Below are positions 36,108-44,695 of a stretch of DNA of 64,000 nucleotides, in pieces; position 1 is the first letter of the stretch, and every line of letters begins with the position of its first letter. Made by a program: the position numbers and the translations under genes. Location of the stretch: NCBI RefSeq assembly GCF_023716665.1, contig NZ_CP071860.1, forward strand, positions 310,001-374,000, in the 5' to 3' direction. Under the pieces are notes generated by a model. The model was given only the letters and a program-made list of their open reading frames with translations. It made no database searches and was not told the origin of the DNA. This DNA comes from Vibrio sp. SCSIO 43135 (GTDB lineage Bacteria > Pseudomonadota > Gammaproteobacteria > Enterobacterales > Vibrionaceae).

Positions 36108-37124
36108 TTATAACTTTTCTAGCTGTTCAACAAGCTGCTTCGAGTATTTGTCTTGATTAGAGTACTCTTTCGCCAGTGACTTACCGGCATTACGCCATGC
36201 TTCGATATCTGCTGTGCTCGGTTCCGGACTCCACTTCAGACCTTTCTCTTCCATTTGAGCAACGGCTTGAGATTCCCATAGGATAGACTTGGTCATTTGC
36301 TCTTGTGAGTGCACCGTCGTTGCTGCTCTTACAATGGCTTGTAGATCTTCTGGCAGCTTATTAAATTGCTTAGTGTTCACGACAATCGGAAGAACCTGAG
36401 CTCCTGCAAGTGGTAAACGGTACATGTACTTAGCCACTTCCACGTGGTTACCGTCTCTGTGGTCAATCATGTTTGAACCAATTGAACCATCGATAACACC
36501 AGTGGCTAGAGAAGTGTAGATTTCGCTCCAAGCCAATGATACTGGGGAAGCACCCAAGTTACGTAGGAACTTACCGTAAGCACCTGGAGCACGGATTTTC
36601 AGGCCTTTGAAGTCTTCAATCGATTTGATTTCTTTCTTAGTGATGATGTACACCGGTGGTTGGATGTAAGGTGATAGCCATGTCATGCCTTGAGAGCCGT
36701 ACGCTTCAGTTAAAATCTCCGACCAGCCTTGCTCGTGGAATAGTGTTGAAAGTTCACCCACATCAGCAGTACCGCCAGGTAAACCAATCTCTACCACACC
36801 TGCAGGAAGTTCACCGGCGTGCATTGATTGGAAGGGAGCTCCCATAGTGACTAGGCCAGATTTAACAGCAGAAAGGATGCCACTCGTGCCAACGCCCTCT
36901 CCAGAATATAGTACTTGGACTTCGATACGTCCGTTCGACATTACTTCGATATTTTTCGCTAGGTTTTCATACACTTCGCCGTAAGCCGTTCCTCGGCCAT
37001 ACAAGTTTGCAAAGCGCCAGTTGTACTCAGCAGCGTAAGATAGAGCAGAAGCAGCAAGTGATGAAACACCAATGGCAGCAGCTAGTAGACCACTAAGCAG
37101 TTTTCTTCCTTTCGTAGTAGACAT
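36108..37124 (-). CDS. dctP: TRAP transporter periplasmic binding protein (DctP)
   Basis: 338 residues from ATG 37124, with GAGGA seven bases upstream; the open frame upstream lacks a site. Signal peptide of ~31 residues (SALSYA/AEYNW). DctP-type features: NLAKNIEVMSNGRIEVQVLYSGEG, LKIRAPGAYGKFLRNLGASPVSLAWSEIYTSLATGVIDG, in which the conserved Arg of the IRAPG segment normally binds a carboxylate. It captures a carboxylate-containing ligand in the periplasm. It is divergent from the semialdehyde dehydrogenase gene across a nested palindromic region, so uptake and catabolism are probably co-regulated. Confidence 0.92.
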   Translation of the reverse strand: MSTTKGRKLLSGLLAAAIGVSSLAASALSYAAEYNWRFANLYGRGTAYGEVYENLAKNIEVMSNGRIEVQVLYSGEGVGTSGILSAVKSGLVTMGAPFQSMHAGELPAGVVEIGLPGGTADVGELSTLFHEQGWSEILTEAYGSQGMTWLSPYIQPPVYIITKKEIKSIEDFKGLKIRAPGAYGKFLRNLGASPVSLAWSEIYTSLATGVIDGSIGSNMIDHRDGNHVEVAKYMYRLPLAGAQVLPIVVNTKQFNKLPEDLQAIVRAATTVHSQEQMTKSILWESQAVAQMEEKGLKWSPEPSTADIEAWRNAGKSLAKEYSNQDKYSKQLVEQLEKL

Positions 37125-37217
37125 ATCGTTGTCCTCGTCCTTTTTGTGTTTTGTGTTTATGCATCCGAGATGTTGCATAAATGTTTCATTACTCAATATA
37201 GGTGGAGAGGATTTTTG

Positions 37218-37300
37218 GCGTTAGAACCAGATAGGGACTTCAGATGGTACCAGTGAAAATTTGCTTGGTACCATCGTTACTAGCAATCTGGTTCTAATGC
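37218..37300. promoter_or_regulatory. Nested palindromic operator region between dctP and gabD-like genes
   Basis: Two inverted repeats share one dyad axis at 37259. Outer arms TTAGAACCAGAT (37221-37232) and ATCTGGTTCTAA (37286-37297); inner arms GATGGTACCA (37243-37252) and TGGTACCATC (37266-37275); the centre AAAATTT is also symmetric. On each side the core ACCAG recurs 23 bp apart (AACCAG, TACCAG), like the direct half-site repeats used by GabR/MocR proteins. The arrangement would control both divergent operons from one site, most likely through the MocR-like protein at 40212. Confidence 0.7.
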
Positions 37301-37357
37301 TGACGCTCACTCTGTCATATGCTTAACTCAACATCTTCTAGATTGGAGTGAAGGTAA

Positions 37358-38785
37358 ATGGAACAAGTTGTTAACAAATCGTTGTTGAGCTTCATGTGTG
37401 AAGAAAGCGACAACGCGATTGCTGTCTATAACCCAGTGAATGAAAAGATCATTGGTTATGTCCCTTCTTTATCAAGTGCAGATATCTATGAGCGAATCGC
37501 TAAATCGAAAGCAGCTCAGGTACTTTGGCAGCAAAAAACAGCGGCAGAGCGCAGTGCGGTATTAAAGCGTTGGTACGACCTTATGATCGAAAATGCCGAT
37601 GATCTTGCTTACATAATGACTGTTGAGCAGGGTAAGCCGCTTGCTGAAGCCAAGGGCGAAGTGACGTATGGGGCGGGTTTTGTGCAATGGTTCGCTGAAG
37701 AAGGTAAACGAACCTATGGTGACACAATTCCAACGCCTGCTGGCAATAAGCGCTTGATGACCATTAAACAACCAGTGGGTGTGACGGCGTCCATTACTCC
37801 GTGGAATTTTCCTATTGCCATGTTGACACGAAAAGCCGCACCAGCTTTGGCTGCTGGGTGTAGTTGCTTAGTTAAACCAGCTAATCAGACCCCATTGAGC
37901 GCGTATGCCGTTGCAGAATTAGCCTATCAAGCAGGGTTGCCAGAAGATTTGTTGATTGTCATCAACAGCCATTCTTCAGTCATGGTCGGAGAAATTTTCT
38001 GTAACCATGAAGACATCAAGAAGCTGTCTTTTACGGGCTCAACAGAAGTGGGACGCGCTCTAATAAAGCAGACAGCGGATACCGTTAAGAGAACCTCTAT
38101 GGAACTCGGTGGTAACGCACCATTCATTGTTTTTGACGATGCGGATGTTGAAGCCGCAGTTACAGGCGCTGTGGCATCAAAATTTCGTAATGCCGGGCAA
38201 ACCTGTGTATGTGCGAACCGCTTCTACGTACAAGATGACATCTACGATTCCTTCGTCGATAAGTTTGTTGCCGCGGTCAGCAAGCTGACCATAGGTAATG
38301 GGCTGGAGCCTGGCATTGTGGTGGGGCCAGTTATTGACCAGAAAGCAAAAGGCAGCGTAATGAAAATGGTCTCTACTGCGGTTGAGCAAGGGGCAACCAT
38401 TCGTTTTGGCGGTGAAAGTTTACCCGGGAATTTTGTGCAACCAACGGTGTTAACCGGCGTAACTAAGCAGATGTCGATTGTTCAGCAAGAAATTTTTGGC
38501 CCAGTAGCGCCGATCATTCGTTTCAAAGATGAACAAGACCTGATTGAGCAAGCCAACGATACCATTTACGGCTTAGCAAGCTATTTCTACACCCAAAATA
38601 TCAATCGAGCGTTCCGTATTGCTGAGCAGTTGGAATACGGCATGGTGGGGCTAAATGAAGGCATCATCTCTACTGAGGTTGCGCCATTTGGAGGCGTTAA
38701 GCAATCGGGCTTTGGTCGCGAAGGTGCGAAACAAGGGATTGAAGAGTACATGAACACCAAATACATCTGCCTAGGCGGCATGTGA
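37358..38785 (+). CDS. gabD: NAD(P)-dependent (succinate-)semialdehyde dehydrogenase
   Basis: 475 residues, typical for the GabD group of aldehyde dehydrogenases. Catalytic Cys283 is in NAGQTCVCANRF and the general base Glu249 in ELGGNAPFIVFDDAD; the cofactor loop reads FTGSTEVGRAL and the substrate-side motif ITPWNFPIAMLTRKAAPALAAGC matches succinate-semialdehyde dehydrogenases. It oxidises a short omega-semialdehyde to the dicarboxylate. The aminotransferase gene follows 18 bp later, so the two steps are coupled. Strictly, a glutarate- or related semialdehyde substrate is not excluded. Confidence 0.9.
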   Translation: MEQVVNKSLLSFMCEESDNAIAVYNPVNEKIIGYVPSLSSADIYERIAKSKAAQVLWQQKTAAERSAVLKRWYDLMIENADDLAYIMTVEQGKPLAEAKGEVTYGAGFVQWFAEEGKRTYGDTIPTPAGNKRLMTIKQPVGVTASITPWNFPIAMLTRKAAPALAAGCSCLVKPANQTPLSAYAVAELAYQAGLPEDLLIVINSHSSVMVGEIFCNHEDIKKLSFTGSTEVGRALIKQTADTVKRTSMELGGNAPFIVFDDADVEAAVTGAVASKFRNAGQTCVCANRFYVQDDIYDSFVDKFVAAVSKLTIGNGLEPGIVVGPVIDQKAKGSVMKMVSTAVEQGATIRFGGESLPGNFVQPTVLTGVTKQMSIVQQEIFGPVAPIIRFKDEQDLIEQANDTIYGLASYFYTQNINRAFRIAEQLEYGMVGLNEGIISTEVAPFGGVKQSGFGREGAKQGIEEYMNTKYICLGGM

Positions 38786-38803
38786 GCATAGTGAGGGAAT
38801 AAA

Positions 38804-40078
38804 ATGACAAACTTGAATTGGCAGAGCCGCAAAGACAAAGTAATTGCGAAAGGGATGGGGAATCTTGCTCCTATCTATGCTGAGTCGGCAAGCAATGCTT
38901 TGGTTTTCGATGTGGAAGGGAATGAATACATCGACTTTGCCTCTGGTATTGCAGTGACCAATACGGGCCATAGCCACCCGAAAATCATCGAGGCCGTGAA
39001 AGCTCAGTTAGACAAATTCAGTCATACATGTGCCATGGTGACGCCATACCCAAGCTTTGTAGAATTGGCGGAAAAGCTGGTGGATAAGGCGCCAGGTGAG
39101 TTTGATAAGAAAGCGATATTCCTGACTACCGGCGCAGAAGCCGTTGAAAATGCAATTAAAGTGGCGCGTGCTCATACTGGGCGCAGTGGTGTGATTGCAT
39201 TTAAAGGAGGGTTTCATGGCCGAACCAATATGTGTATGGGTTTAACAGGTAAAGTTGCCCCGTACAAAGCGGGCTTTGGACCGTTTCCCAATGAAATTTA
39301 TCACGCGCCGTTTCCCAACGAGTATCACGGTGTCTCGATTGAAAGCAGCCTAAACGCTCTGAATGATTTGTTTAGCTGCGACATAGAACCTAACCGGGTA
39401 GCCGCCATCATCTTCGAGCCTATACAAGGTGAAGGCGGTTTTTACCCAGCTCCAGCTCAGTGGGCACAGGCGGTACGAGAAATCTGTGATAAACACGGTA
39501 TCGTATTGATTTGTGACGAAATACAAACGGGCTTTGCTCGCACAGGAGCGATGTTTGCATCTGAACACCTAGATATGGTGCCAGATATCACAACCATGGC
39601 GAAAGGTATTGCTGGTGGATTCCCTATCTCTGCTGTGGTCGGTCGAGCGGACATCATGGACGCTGCAAACCCAGGTGGTCTAGGGGGTACATACGCAGGC
39701 TCTCCTCTCGCTTGTGTTGCTGCACTTCAAGTATTGGACATTATTGAGCAAGAATCGCTTTGTCATCAGGCAAATGAAGTAGGGGCAGAGTTTAAACGAC
39801 ACCTAAATGAAATGCAGGGTCGGATTGCTGCTATTGGTGATGTACGCCAAGTAGGCGCAATGATAGCAATGGAGCTCAATGATCCACAGACGGGTGAACC
39901 CTTGGTTGAGCAAACTAAGCAGCTAGTTCAAGCCAGTGCGAAGCGCGGACTCATTCTGTTGTCCTGCGGCGTTAAAGGTAACGTGATTCGTTTTTTACCC
40001 GCTTTGACGATTGAGAACACATTGATTGAACGAGGTTTAGTGATAGTTGAGGAAGAATTAACCAGTCTAATTAATTAA
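38804..40078 (+). CDS. gabT: 4-aminobutyrate (omega-amino acid) aminotransferase
   Basis: 424 residues, class III PLP aminotransferase. PLP lysine Lys267 is in TTMAKGIAGGFPISAV; ICDEIQTGFARTG carries the Asp that binds the pyridine nitrogen; FKGGFHGRTNMCMGLTG and GAEAVENAIKVARAHTGR match GabT. It transfers the omega-amino group of GABA or a related amino acid to 2-oxoglutarate, giving the semialdehyde for the upstream enzyme. Strong RBS (AGGGA). Operon: gabD-gabT, with the regulator gene following on the same strand. Confidence 0.9.
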   Translation: MTNLNWQSRKDKVIAKGMGNLAPIYAESASNALVFDVEGNEYIDFASGIAVTNTGHSHPKIIEAVKAQLDKFSHTCAMVTPYPSFVELAEKLVDKAPGEFDKKAIFLTTGAEAVENAIKVARAHTGRSGVIAFKGGFHGRTNMCMGLTGKVAPYKAGFGPFPNEIYHAPFPNEYHGVSIESSLNALNDLFSCDIEPNRVAAIIFEPIQGEGGFYPAPAQWAQAVREICDKHGIVLICDEIQTGFARTGAMFASEHLDMVPDITTMAKGIAGGFPISAVVGRADIMDAANPGGLGGTYAGSPLACVAALQVLDIIEQESLCHQANEVGAEFKRHLNEMQGRIAAIGDVRQVGAMIAMELNDPQTGEPLVEQTKQLVQASAKRGLILLSCGVKGNVIRFLPALTIENTLIERGLVIVEEELTSLIN

Positions 40079-40096
40079 TTCTACTCAGTTCAAAAA

Positions 40097-40120
40097 GTTA
40101 GCGGTCAAACGGCCGCTAAC
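40097..40120. other. 8-bp inverted repeat between gabT and the MocR-like gene
   Basis: GTTAGCGG (40097-40104) and CCGCTAAC (40113-40120) flank an 8-nt loop. On the plus strand no T-run follows; on the minus strand a T5 run does. It may end gabDT or be an operator for the regulator gene. Confidence 0.4.
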
Positions 40121-40211
40121 CGTACAACATCTCACCTTTGAGACTCTGCTCTCGGAATTTAACACTTCGTTTACCAATACTGTTTAAATCATCATTAAGC
40201 ATCGAGGCCGT

Positions 40212-41987
40212 ATGCTAGAGAAGTACATCCACGTCGATCCGAATCATCAGCTTTCACTTCAAGATCAGATTAAGACAGCTATTACGCAGGCGATTATGAA
40301 TGGCTTTGTGGATCGTGATACACCAGTTACTTCTTCACGCAAACTCGCGATGAGTCTAAAGGTGTCTCGAAATACAGTACTTAGAGTATATGAGCAGCTT
40401 AATGAAGAAGGTTTTTTTGTGTCAAAGGAGCGCAAAGGTTATTATGTCAACCCTGAACTAGTGTTGCATTCAGCTAGGGTGACGGCCTCGGCAACCAATG
40501 AGCTCGATTGGCAGCAATACTTAGTCACTGAAGCAGACGAACATGCTCAGCCAACCAGAGAGCTTCAGGACTACCCGTACCGCTTTGTACATGGGATGGT
40601 TGATGAGTCGGTCTTTCCCGTTAACGAATGGCGAAAATGCAGTATTCAGTCGTCAAATAAAGCCAACAGCAAGCAGTGGACGTCCTCGAACAATGATTAC
40701 GATGATCTCATAGAGCAGATTCGAACGCGTGTATTGCCTCGACGAGGTATTTTTGTTCAAGCGGATGAGATCTTGGTGACTCTGGGAACGCAGCAAAGCT
40801 TGTATCTTATCAGTCGAACGCTCACCTCCAAGCAAACCAATGTTGGTATCGAAAACCCAGGTTACCCAGAGGCATACACTCAACTCAGTGCCAAACAATC
40901 TAATGTGATTCCACTGGCTGTGGATGATAAAGGATTGGTGGTGAACGATGAACTTGCGAAATGCGACATCGTCTACACAACGCCAAGTAATCAATTTCCA
41001 ACGTCGGTGAGGATGCCAACCGAAAGGCGTGAACAACTTATTGAATCGGCGAAAACCAATGATTTCTTGGTCGTTGAAGATGATTATGAGCATGAGGTTA
41101 ACTTCATCGACCAAGATATACCCGCGTTAAAAGGCGAGTTCACTACTGAGCGAATCATCTATTTATCGAGCTTTTCTTCTACGATTGCCCCAGGACTTCG
41201 GATTGGCTTTGTGGTGGCGGCTGCACCGTTCATTAAACGTGCGAAAGAGTTACAGCGTAAAAGTCATAGCTATCCGCCTCAGAATAACTGCCAAACTTTA
41301 GCGCTGTTCTTAAGCCTTGGTTATTACGACGCTCTCATTCAGAAGTTGCTGAAAAGCCTGCGCAGTAAATGGTTGACCATGGAAAAGGCGTTGAACTATT
41401 ACTTCCCTCAGTCTGGGGTTGTGCCGTCATTAGCGGGCACAGCGTTTTGGATTAACTACACTCAAGGGTTTGATGCCAATAAGCTGGCAATATTGGCGGA
41501 GAAGCAGGGGATATTAATCAACCCTGGCGAGCAGTATTACTTTACCAACGCCTGCAACAACGGCTTTCGCCTGAGTTTCAATTCAATTGAAGAAGTAAAT
41601 ATCCGGGAAGGCGTAAGACAATTGTCTCAACTCGCTAAGCAAATACTCCCTTTAGAGCGAATAGAAAACTCTGAAGGAGAGCATTTAAACGGTACGCAGA
41701 TCAGAGAGGTTCTAAATAGTCATCAATTGCTGACAAGTGATTGTTTTAACATCCCTTATAGAATCACTTTCCAAGCTGATGGCCGTATGTACGGTATGTC
41801 CGATAGACCTAACGATGAGGATGAGGGGTACTGGTGGGTAGAAGAAAATAAGATGTGCTATCAGTGGAAAACTTGGCAGTTTGCCGATGTGAGGCAGTTG
41901 GAGTTGGTCAAAAATGGTAGCTTACTGAGTCGATTTGATACCGACGGATATTGCGTAAGCCGAGGCGAACTCATCGCACTGTCATAG
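40212..41987 (+). CDS. MocR/GabR-like regulator lacking the PLP lysine, with extra C-terminal domain
   Basis: 591 residues, about 110 longer than usual MocR proteins. A GntR winged helix (~1-80; SSRKLAMSLKVSRNTVLRVYEQLNEEGFF) is joined to an aminotransferase-like domain (~120-478; NPGYPEAY, TPSNQFPTSV, VVEDDYEHEV). Where the Schiff-base Lys is expected in the S-F-S-K motif, the sequence reads FSSTIAPGLRIGF: Ser323 replaces Lys (codon TCT at 41178). Residues ~480-591 form an added domain with GRMYGMSDRPNDEDEGYWWVEE, CYQWKTW and a DTDGY end, resembling small beta-rich DUF995-like domains. It likely regulates the divergent TRAP and gabDT operons. A sensor that holds its ligand without a covalent aldimine is possible. 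Confidence 0.85.
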   Translation: MLEKYIHVDPNHQLSLQDQIKTAITQAIMNGFVDRDTPVTSSRKLAMSLKVSRNTVLRVYEQLNEEGFFVSKERKGYYVNPELVLHSARVTASATNELDWQQYLVTEADEHAQPTRELQDYPYRFVHGMVDESVFPVNEWRKCSIQSSNKANSKQWTSSNNDYDDLIEQIRTRVLPRRGIFVQADEILVTLGTQQSLYLISRTLTSKQTNVGIENPGYPEAYTQLSAKQSNVIPLAVDDKGLVVNDELAKCDIVYTTPSNQFPTSVRMPTERREQLIESAKTNDFLVVEDDYEHEVNFIDQDIPALKGEFTTERIIYLSSFSSTIAPGLRIGFVVAAAPFIKRAKELQRKSHSYPPQNNCQTLALFLSLGYYDALIQKLLKSLRSKWLTMEKALNYYFPQSGVVPSLAGTAFWINYTQGFDANKLAILAEKQGILINPGEQYYFTNACNNGFRLSFNSIEEVNIREGVRQLSQLAKQILPLERIENSEGEHLNGTQIREVLNSHQLLTSDCFNIPYRITFQADGRMYGMSDRPNDEDEGYWWVEENKMCYQWKTWQFADVRQLELVKNGSLLSRFDTDGYCVSRGELIALS

Positions 41988-41998
41988 TTTCAGCTTTG

Positions 41999-42031
41999 AG
42001 TGCTAATGATGAAAACATCATTAGCACTTTT
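41999..42031 (+). terminator. Terminator after the MocR-like gene
   Basis: AGTGCTAATGATG (41999-42011) pairs perfectly with CATCATTAGCACT (42016-42028) around AAAA, followed by TTT and a T-rich stretch. Confidence 0.9.
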
Positions 42032-42121
42032 CTATCTTTCGTTGGGACATATTTGTCATTCTTCGCTCTGAGTAAATACCTTTAGCCATAATTTAGGTTG
42101 GGTACGCTCGGTAGGGGAGAA

Positions 42122-43102
42122 ATGGCTATGCGTATTGTAAAAGGGTTGGGTGCATTTGCACTTTCATTGCTAATGGTCTCCTGTGGTGGGGATGACAGTG
42201 GCGGCTCAAGTGGGTCGGCGTCTATCTCGTTTTCTGTCTCTGATGCTCCGGTCGACAGTGCTCAAGAGGTGGTGATCGCTTTTGATCAAGTTGAATTAGT
42301 TGTGTCTGATGAAGAATCTATCTTTCTTGATGTGGATAGCGGTGCGAACGATTACGTGCAAGTAGATTTGTTGGACTACCAAGGGACGGACTCTCTACTC
42401 ATTGTCTCCAACCAAGTAGTGCCTGTCGGTAGCTATGAAAATCTGATTCTTCATATTAGTGACGAATCGGGCGTCAGCTATGTGGTAGACAACAATGGCC
42501 AACAGAACTTAAAGCAGCCAAGCAATAAGCTTAAGCTGGGTGAGTTTGAAGTCGGTACCGAGAGTGTCCAAGCGTTCACCATCGAGTTTGTATTGAGGAT
42601 GTCCTTGGTTATGAGAGGGAACCAAGGGAATAACAACGGCTACATTTTAAAACCTCACGGTGTGACTATTGTTGATAACAGTGAAGCGGTATCGCTCTCT
42701 GGTACAGTAGACACCAATTTGTTTGATGAAGGCGATGCATGTTCGCTAGACAGCAGTAGCATGGTGTATTTGTACTCGGGTGGTGGTTTAGACAGCGGCT
42801 TACTGATTGATTTGGTTGACCCCGATGATGAAACCTTTACTGGAGAGCCTGCCATACCTGACGGTAGTATTGCGCCAGTCGCATCAGTCGAAGTCGCGGA
42901 CAACGGTACCTATCAGTTTGGTTTCCTAACTGCGGGCGATTATATGGTTGCCTTTGCTTGCGATGGGGATGGCGATGATGCGATTGAGTACAATCCAGAA
43001 ATCATTATTCCAATGGCACCTACGGCAAACTCGACCGGTGATAAGTTCTCGGAAGTGACATTAGTCAACGGACAGCAAGCTGTAGTGGATTTTAGTTACT
43101 AG
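42122..43102 (+). CDS. DUF4382-domain lipoprotein
   Basis: About 326 residues from ATG 42122 (AGGGGAG just upstream; ATG 42128 is equally possible). The N-terminus MRIVKGLGAFALSLLMVSCGG is a lipoprotein signal with the modified Cys in VSC. After a Gly/Ser linker, SISFSVSDAPVDSAQEVVIAFDQVELV opens a DUF4382 domain (~30-195), an Ig-like fold common in secreted bacterial proteins. The second half (~195-326) is another beta-rich region with DGDGDDAIEYNPE, possibly calcium binding. Surface or periplasmic; function unknown. Single gene between two terminators. Confidence 0.82.
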   Translation: MAMRIVKGLGAFALSLLMVSCGGDDSGGSSGSASISFSVSDAPVDSAQEVVIAFDQVELVVSDEESIFLDVDSGANDYVQVDLLDYQGTDSLLIVSNQVVPVGSYENLILHISDESGVSYVVDNNGQQNLKQPSNKLKLGEFEVGTESVQAFTIEFVLRMSLVMRGNQGNNNGYILKPHGVTIVDNSEAVSLSGTVDTNLFDEGDACSLDSSSMVYLYSGGGLDSGLLIDLVDPDDETFTGEPAIPDGSIAPVASVEVADNGTYQFGFLTAGDYMVAFACDGDGDDAIEYNPEIIIPMAPTANSTGDKFSEVTLVNGQQAVVDFSY

Positions 43103-43125
43103 GGCTTAGCTACCAAACAAATAGA

Positions 43126-43150
43126 AAGATGGCTACTCGTTAGCCATCTT
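43126..43150. terminator. Convergent terminator overlapping a stop codon
   Basis: AAGATGGCTA (43126-43135) pairs with TAGCCATCTT (43141-43150) around CTCGT. The right arm lies in the last codons of the minus-strand cyclase gene. T-rich on both sides, so it can serve both genes. Confidence 0.8.
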
Positions 43151-44210
43151 CTTTCTCAAACTTCATCTTATACATATTCTTATCGGCAATCGACAATAAG
43201 TGGTTAATATCCGTTGAATCAATTGGGTAGCGGCTAAAGCCTAGGCTTGCACCGAGCTGGACACTTTCCCCTGATTTTAAAATTAGTTTCTCATTAAAAC
43301 ACGCCAAGATAAGCTCGTTAAACTGAGCAACATCTTCCAAGCTAGTCGATTCGAGCACCAGTGTGAACTCATCGCCACCCATGCGATAAACATGGTAATT
43401 ACTGAGTGGGATAAATGTATTGAGTCGCCATGCGGTTTGCGCCAGTGCTTCGTCACCCGCTAGGTGACCATAAGTATCATTGATCTCTTTAAAGCCATTT
43501 AAATCGAGCAATACAACCGTAAACTCGGCGAATTTATGCTGCTTTTCAAGGGCTTCAAACAAGGAGAAACGGTTTTTAATCCCCGTTAATGTATCGGTGA
43601 AGGCAAGCTTTTTATGGTGAAGAGACTCTTGGTGGAGTATGTAAGTGACCAGTGCGGCGCAGCAAAATAGCAAAAACATCAGTAGGTATTGAATGTAGCT
43701 AAGCTCTTGTGCCAAAGCCATTTGTTGTTGGTAAAGTGGACTTTTTAATCGGAAGTTTTGATTCACGTAGCCGATCATATCGTAATAAATCTTATCTAGG
43801 CCATCAGTGAGAGTCAGCAGAGATTTTTGATCGTTGACCTGTTCCAGTATGGGCTCCATGTTTTGGTAATCGATAAATATTTCTTTGAAAAATGGGCGTG
43901 CACCTTCAAGGGACATGAATGTGTCGGATTCACGGCTGTTTAACAGTAGATCGAATCGGCTCCATGTGAGTTCGTACTTCAGCCAAACTTTCGATTGATT
44001 GGCTGGGTTTTCCAGCATATACGGCCCAATGGCAACTAACTCCGAAAACTCTTTGGTTAATTGGAATAAGAACCAAGTCGCTTGGTTTTGCTGAGCCGAG
44101 TAGGACTTCGCCAAATCTCGTGTCGCGGTCACGATATAGACATTCGCGAGGATGAGAGCAACGGTCAGCAATATAAGTAACGTCTTCGACTTAGATAAAA
44201 AGCTATGCAT
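43140..44210 (-). CDS. Membrane diguanylate cyclase (GGDEF)
   Basis: 356 residues: TM1 (~8-28), a periplasmic helical region (~30-172), TM2 (~175-195) and a GGDEF domain (~200-356). The active-site loop is intact (YRMGGDEFTLVL, ~277), with FTDTLTGIKNR and VLLDLNGFKEINDTYGHLAGDEAL before it, so it should make c-di-GMP from GTP. The inhibitory I-site RxxD, expected five residues before GGDEF, is absent (LSNY there), suggesting no product feedback through that site. The gene is 20 bp downstream of a small periplasmic protein gene on the same strand; together they look like a sensor pair. Confidence 0.92.
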   Translation of the reverse strand: MHSFLSKSKTLLILLTVALILANVYIVTATRDLAKSYSAQQNQATWFLFQLTKEFSELVAIGPYMLENPANQSKVWLKYELTWSRFDLLLNSRESDTFMSLEGARPFFKEIFIDYQNMEPILEQVNDQKSLLTLTDGLDKIYYDMIGYVNQNFRLKSPLYQQQMALAQELSYIQYLLMFLLFCCAALVTYILHQESLHHKKLAFTDTLTGIKNRFSLFEALEKQHKFAEFTVVLLDLNGFKEINDTYGHLAGDEALAQTAWRLNTFIPLSNYHVYRMGGDEFTLVLESTSLEDVAQFNELILACFNEKLILKSGESVQLGASLGFSRYPIDSTDINHLLSIADKNMYKMKFEKEDG

Positions 44211-44230
44211 AACTTTGGGTTAACACCTCA

Positions 44231-44695
44231 TTACTTCTTGGGGTGAAGAATAATCTCGTCGATTTGCCAAACCATCTGGGTGTAAAACACTTCATTGTTG
44301 GTTTCTGGATAGCCGTCGGTGTTGAACACCAACCAATATGGCCCCTTGTCTCTGACTTTCATCCGCTTGCCTTCCATCAAATACGCTACGATTGGCTCAT
44401 ATTTTTGAATGTCGGCAATGGTGGTCGTGGCAGCGTAATCATTCAACGCCACGAAAGAAACAGCGCCTATGTCTTTTACACCTAAATGAGCAATCAGGTC
44501 AGAGACGCGCATGCCTGTGAAACTTTTGGCGCCGTCATACCACGGCAGGTGCGTGGCAAACCCGCTACTTGGAATATCTTGAGTGATTTGCTCGAATGAC
44601 AAGGTTGTCTTGGAACTGTCTGTGTGGTGAATAACAAGCGGGGCGGCGTGAATCGAAAAGCTAAGAAAAAGGAATACTGAAAAAATCCATTTCAT
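44231..44695 (-). CDS. Small periplasmic molybdopterin-binding-fold protein
   Basis: 154 residues from ATG 44695 with AGGA eight bases upstream. A signal peptide (MKWIFSVFLFLSFSIHA/AP) is followed by a short domain resembling the sulfite-oxidase/Oxidored_molyb fold: SFTGMRVSDLIAHLGV, VSFVALNDYAATTTIADI, PIVAYLMEGKRM, KGPYWLVFNTD. I do not see the Cys that coordinates molybdenum in true sulfite oxidases, so enzymatic activity is doubtful. Upstream of and probably co-transcribed with the membrane cyclase, it may act as a periplasmic ligand sensor for it. Function is inferred from context. Confidence 0.7.
   Translation of the reverse strand: MKWIFSVFLFLSFSIHAAPLVIHHTDSSKTTLSFEQITQDIPSSGFATHLPWYDGAKSFTGMRVSDLIAHLGVKDIGAVSFVALNDYAATTTIADIQKYEPIVAYLMEGKRMKVRDKGPYWLVFNTDGYPETNNEVFYTQMVWQIDEIILHPKK

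Noticed and set aside
40097..40120. Hairpin as a plus-strand terminator for gabDT
   Set aside because: No T-run follows on the plus strand; kept only as an inverted repeat of unknown role.
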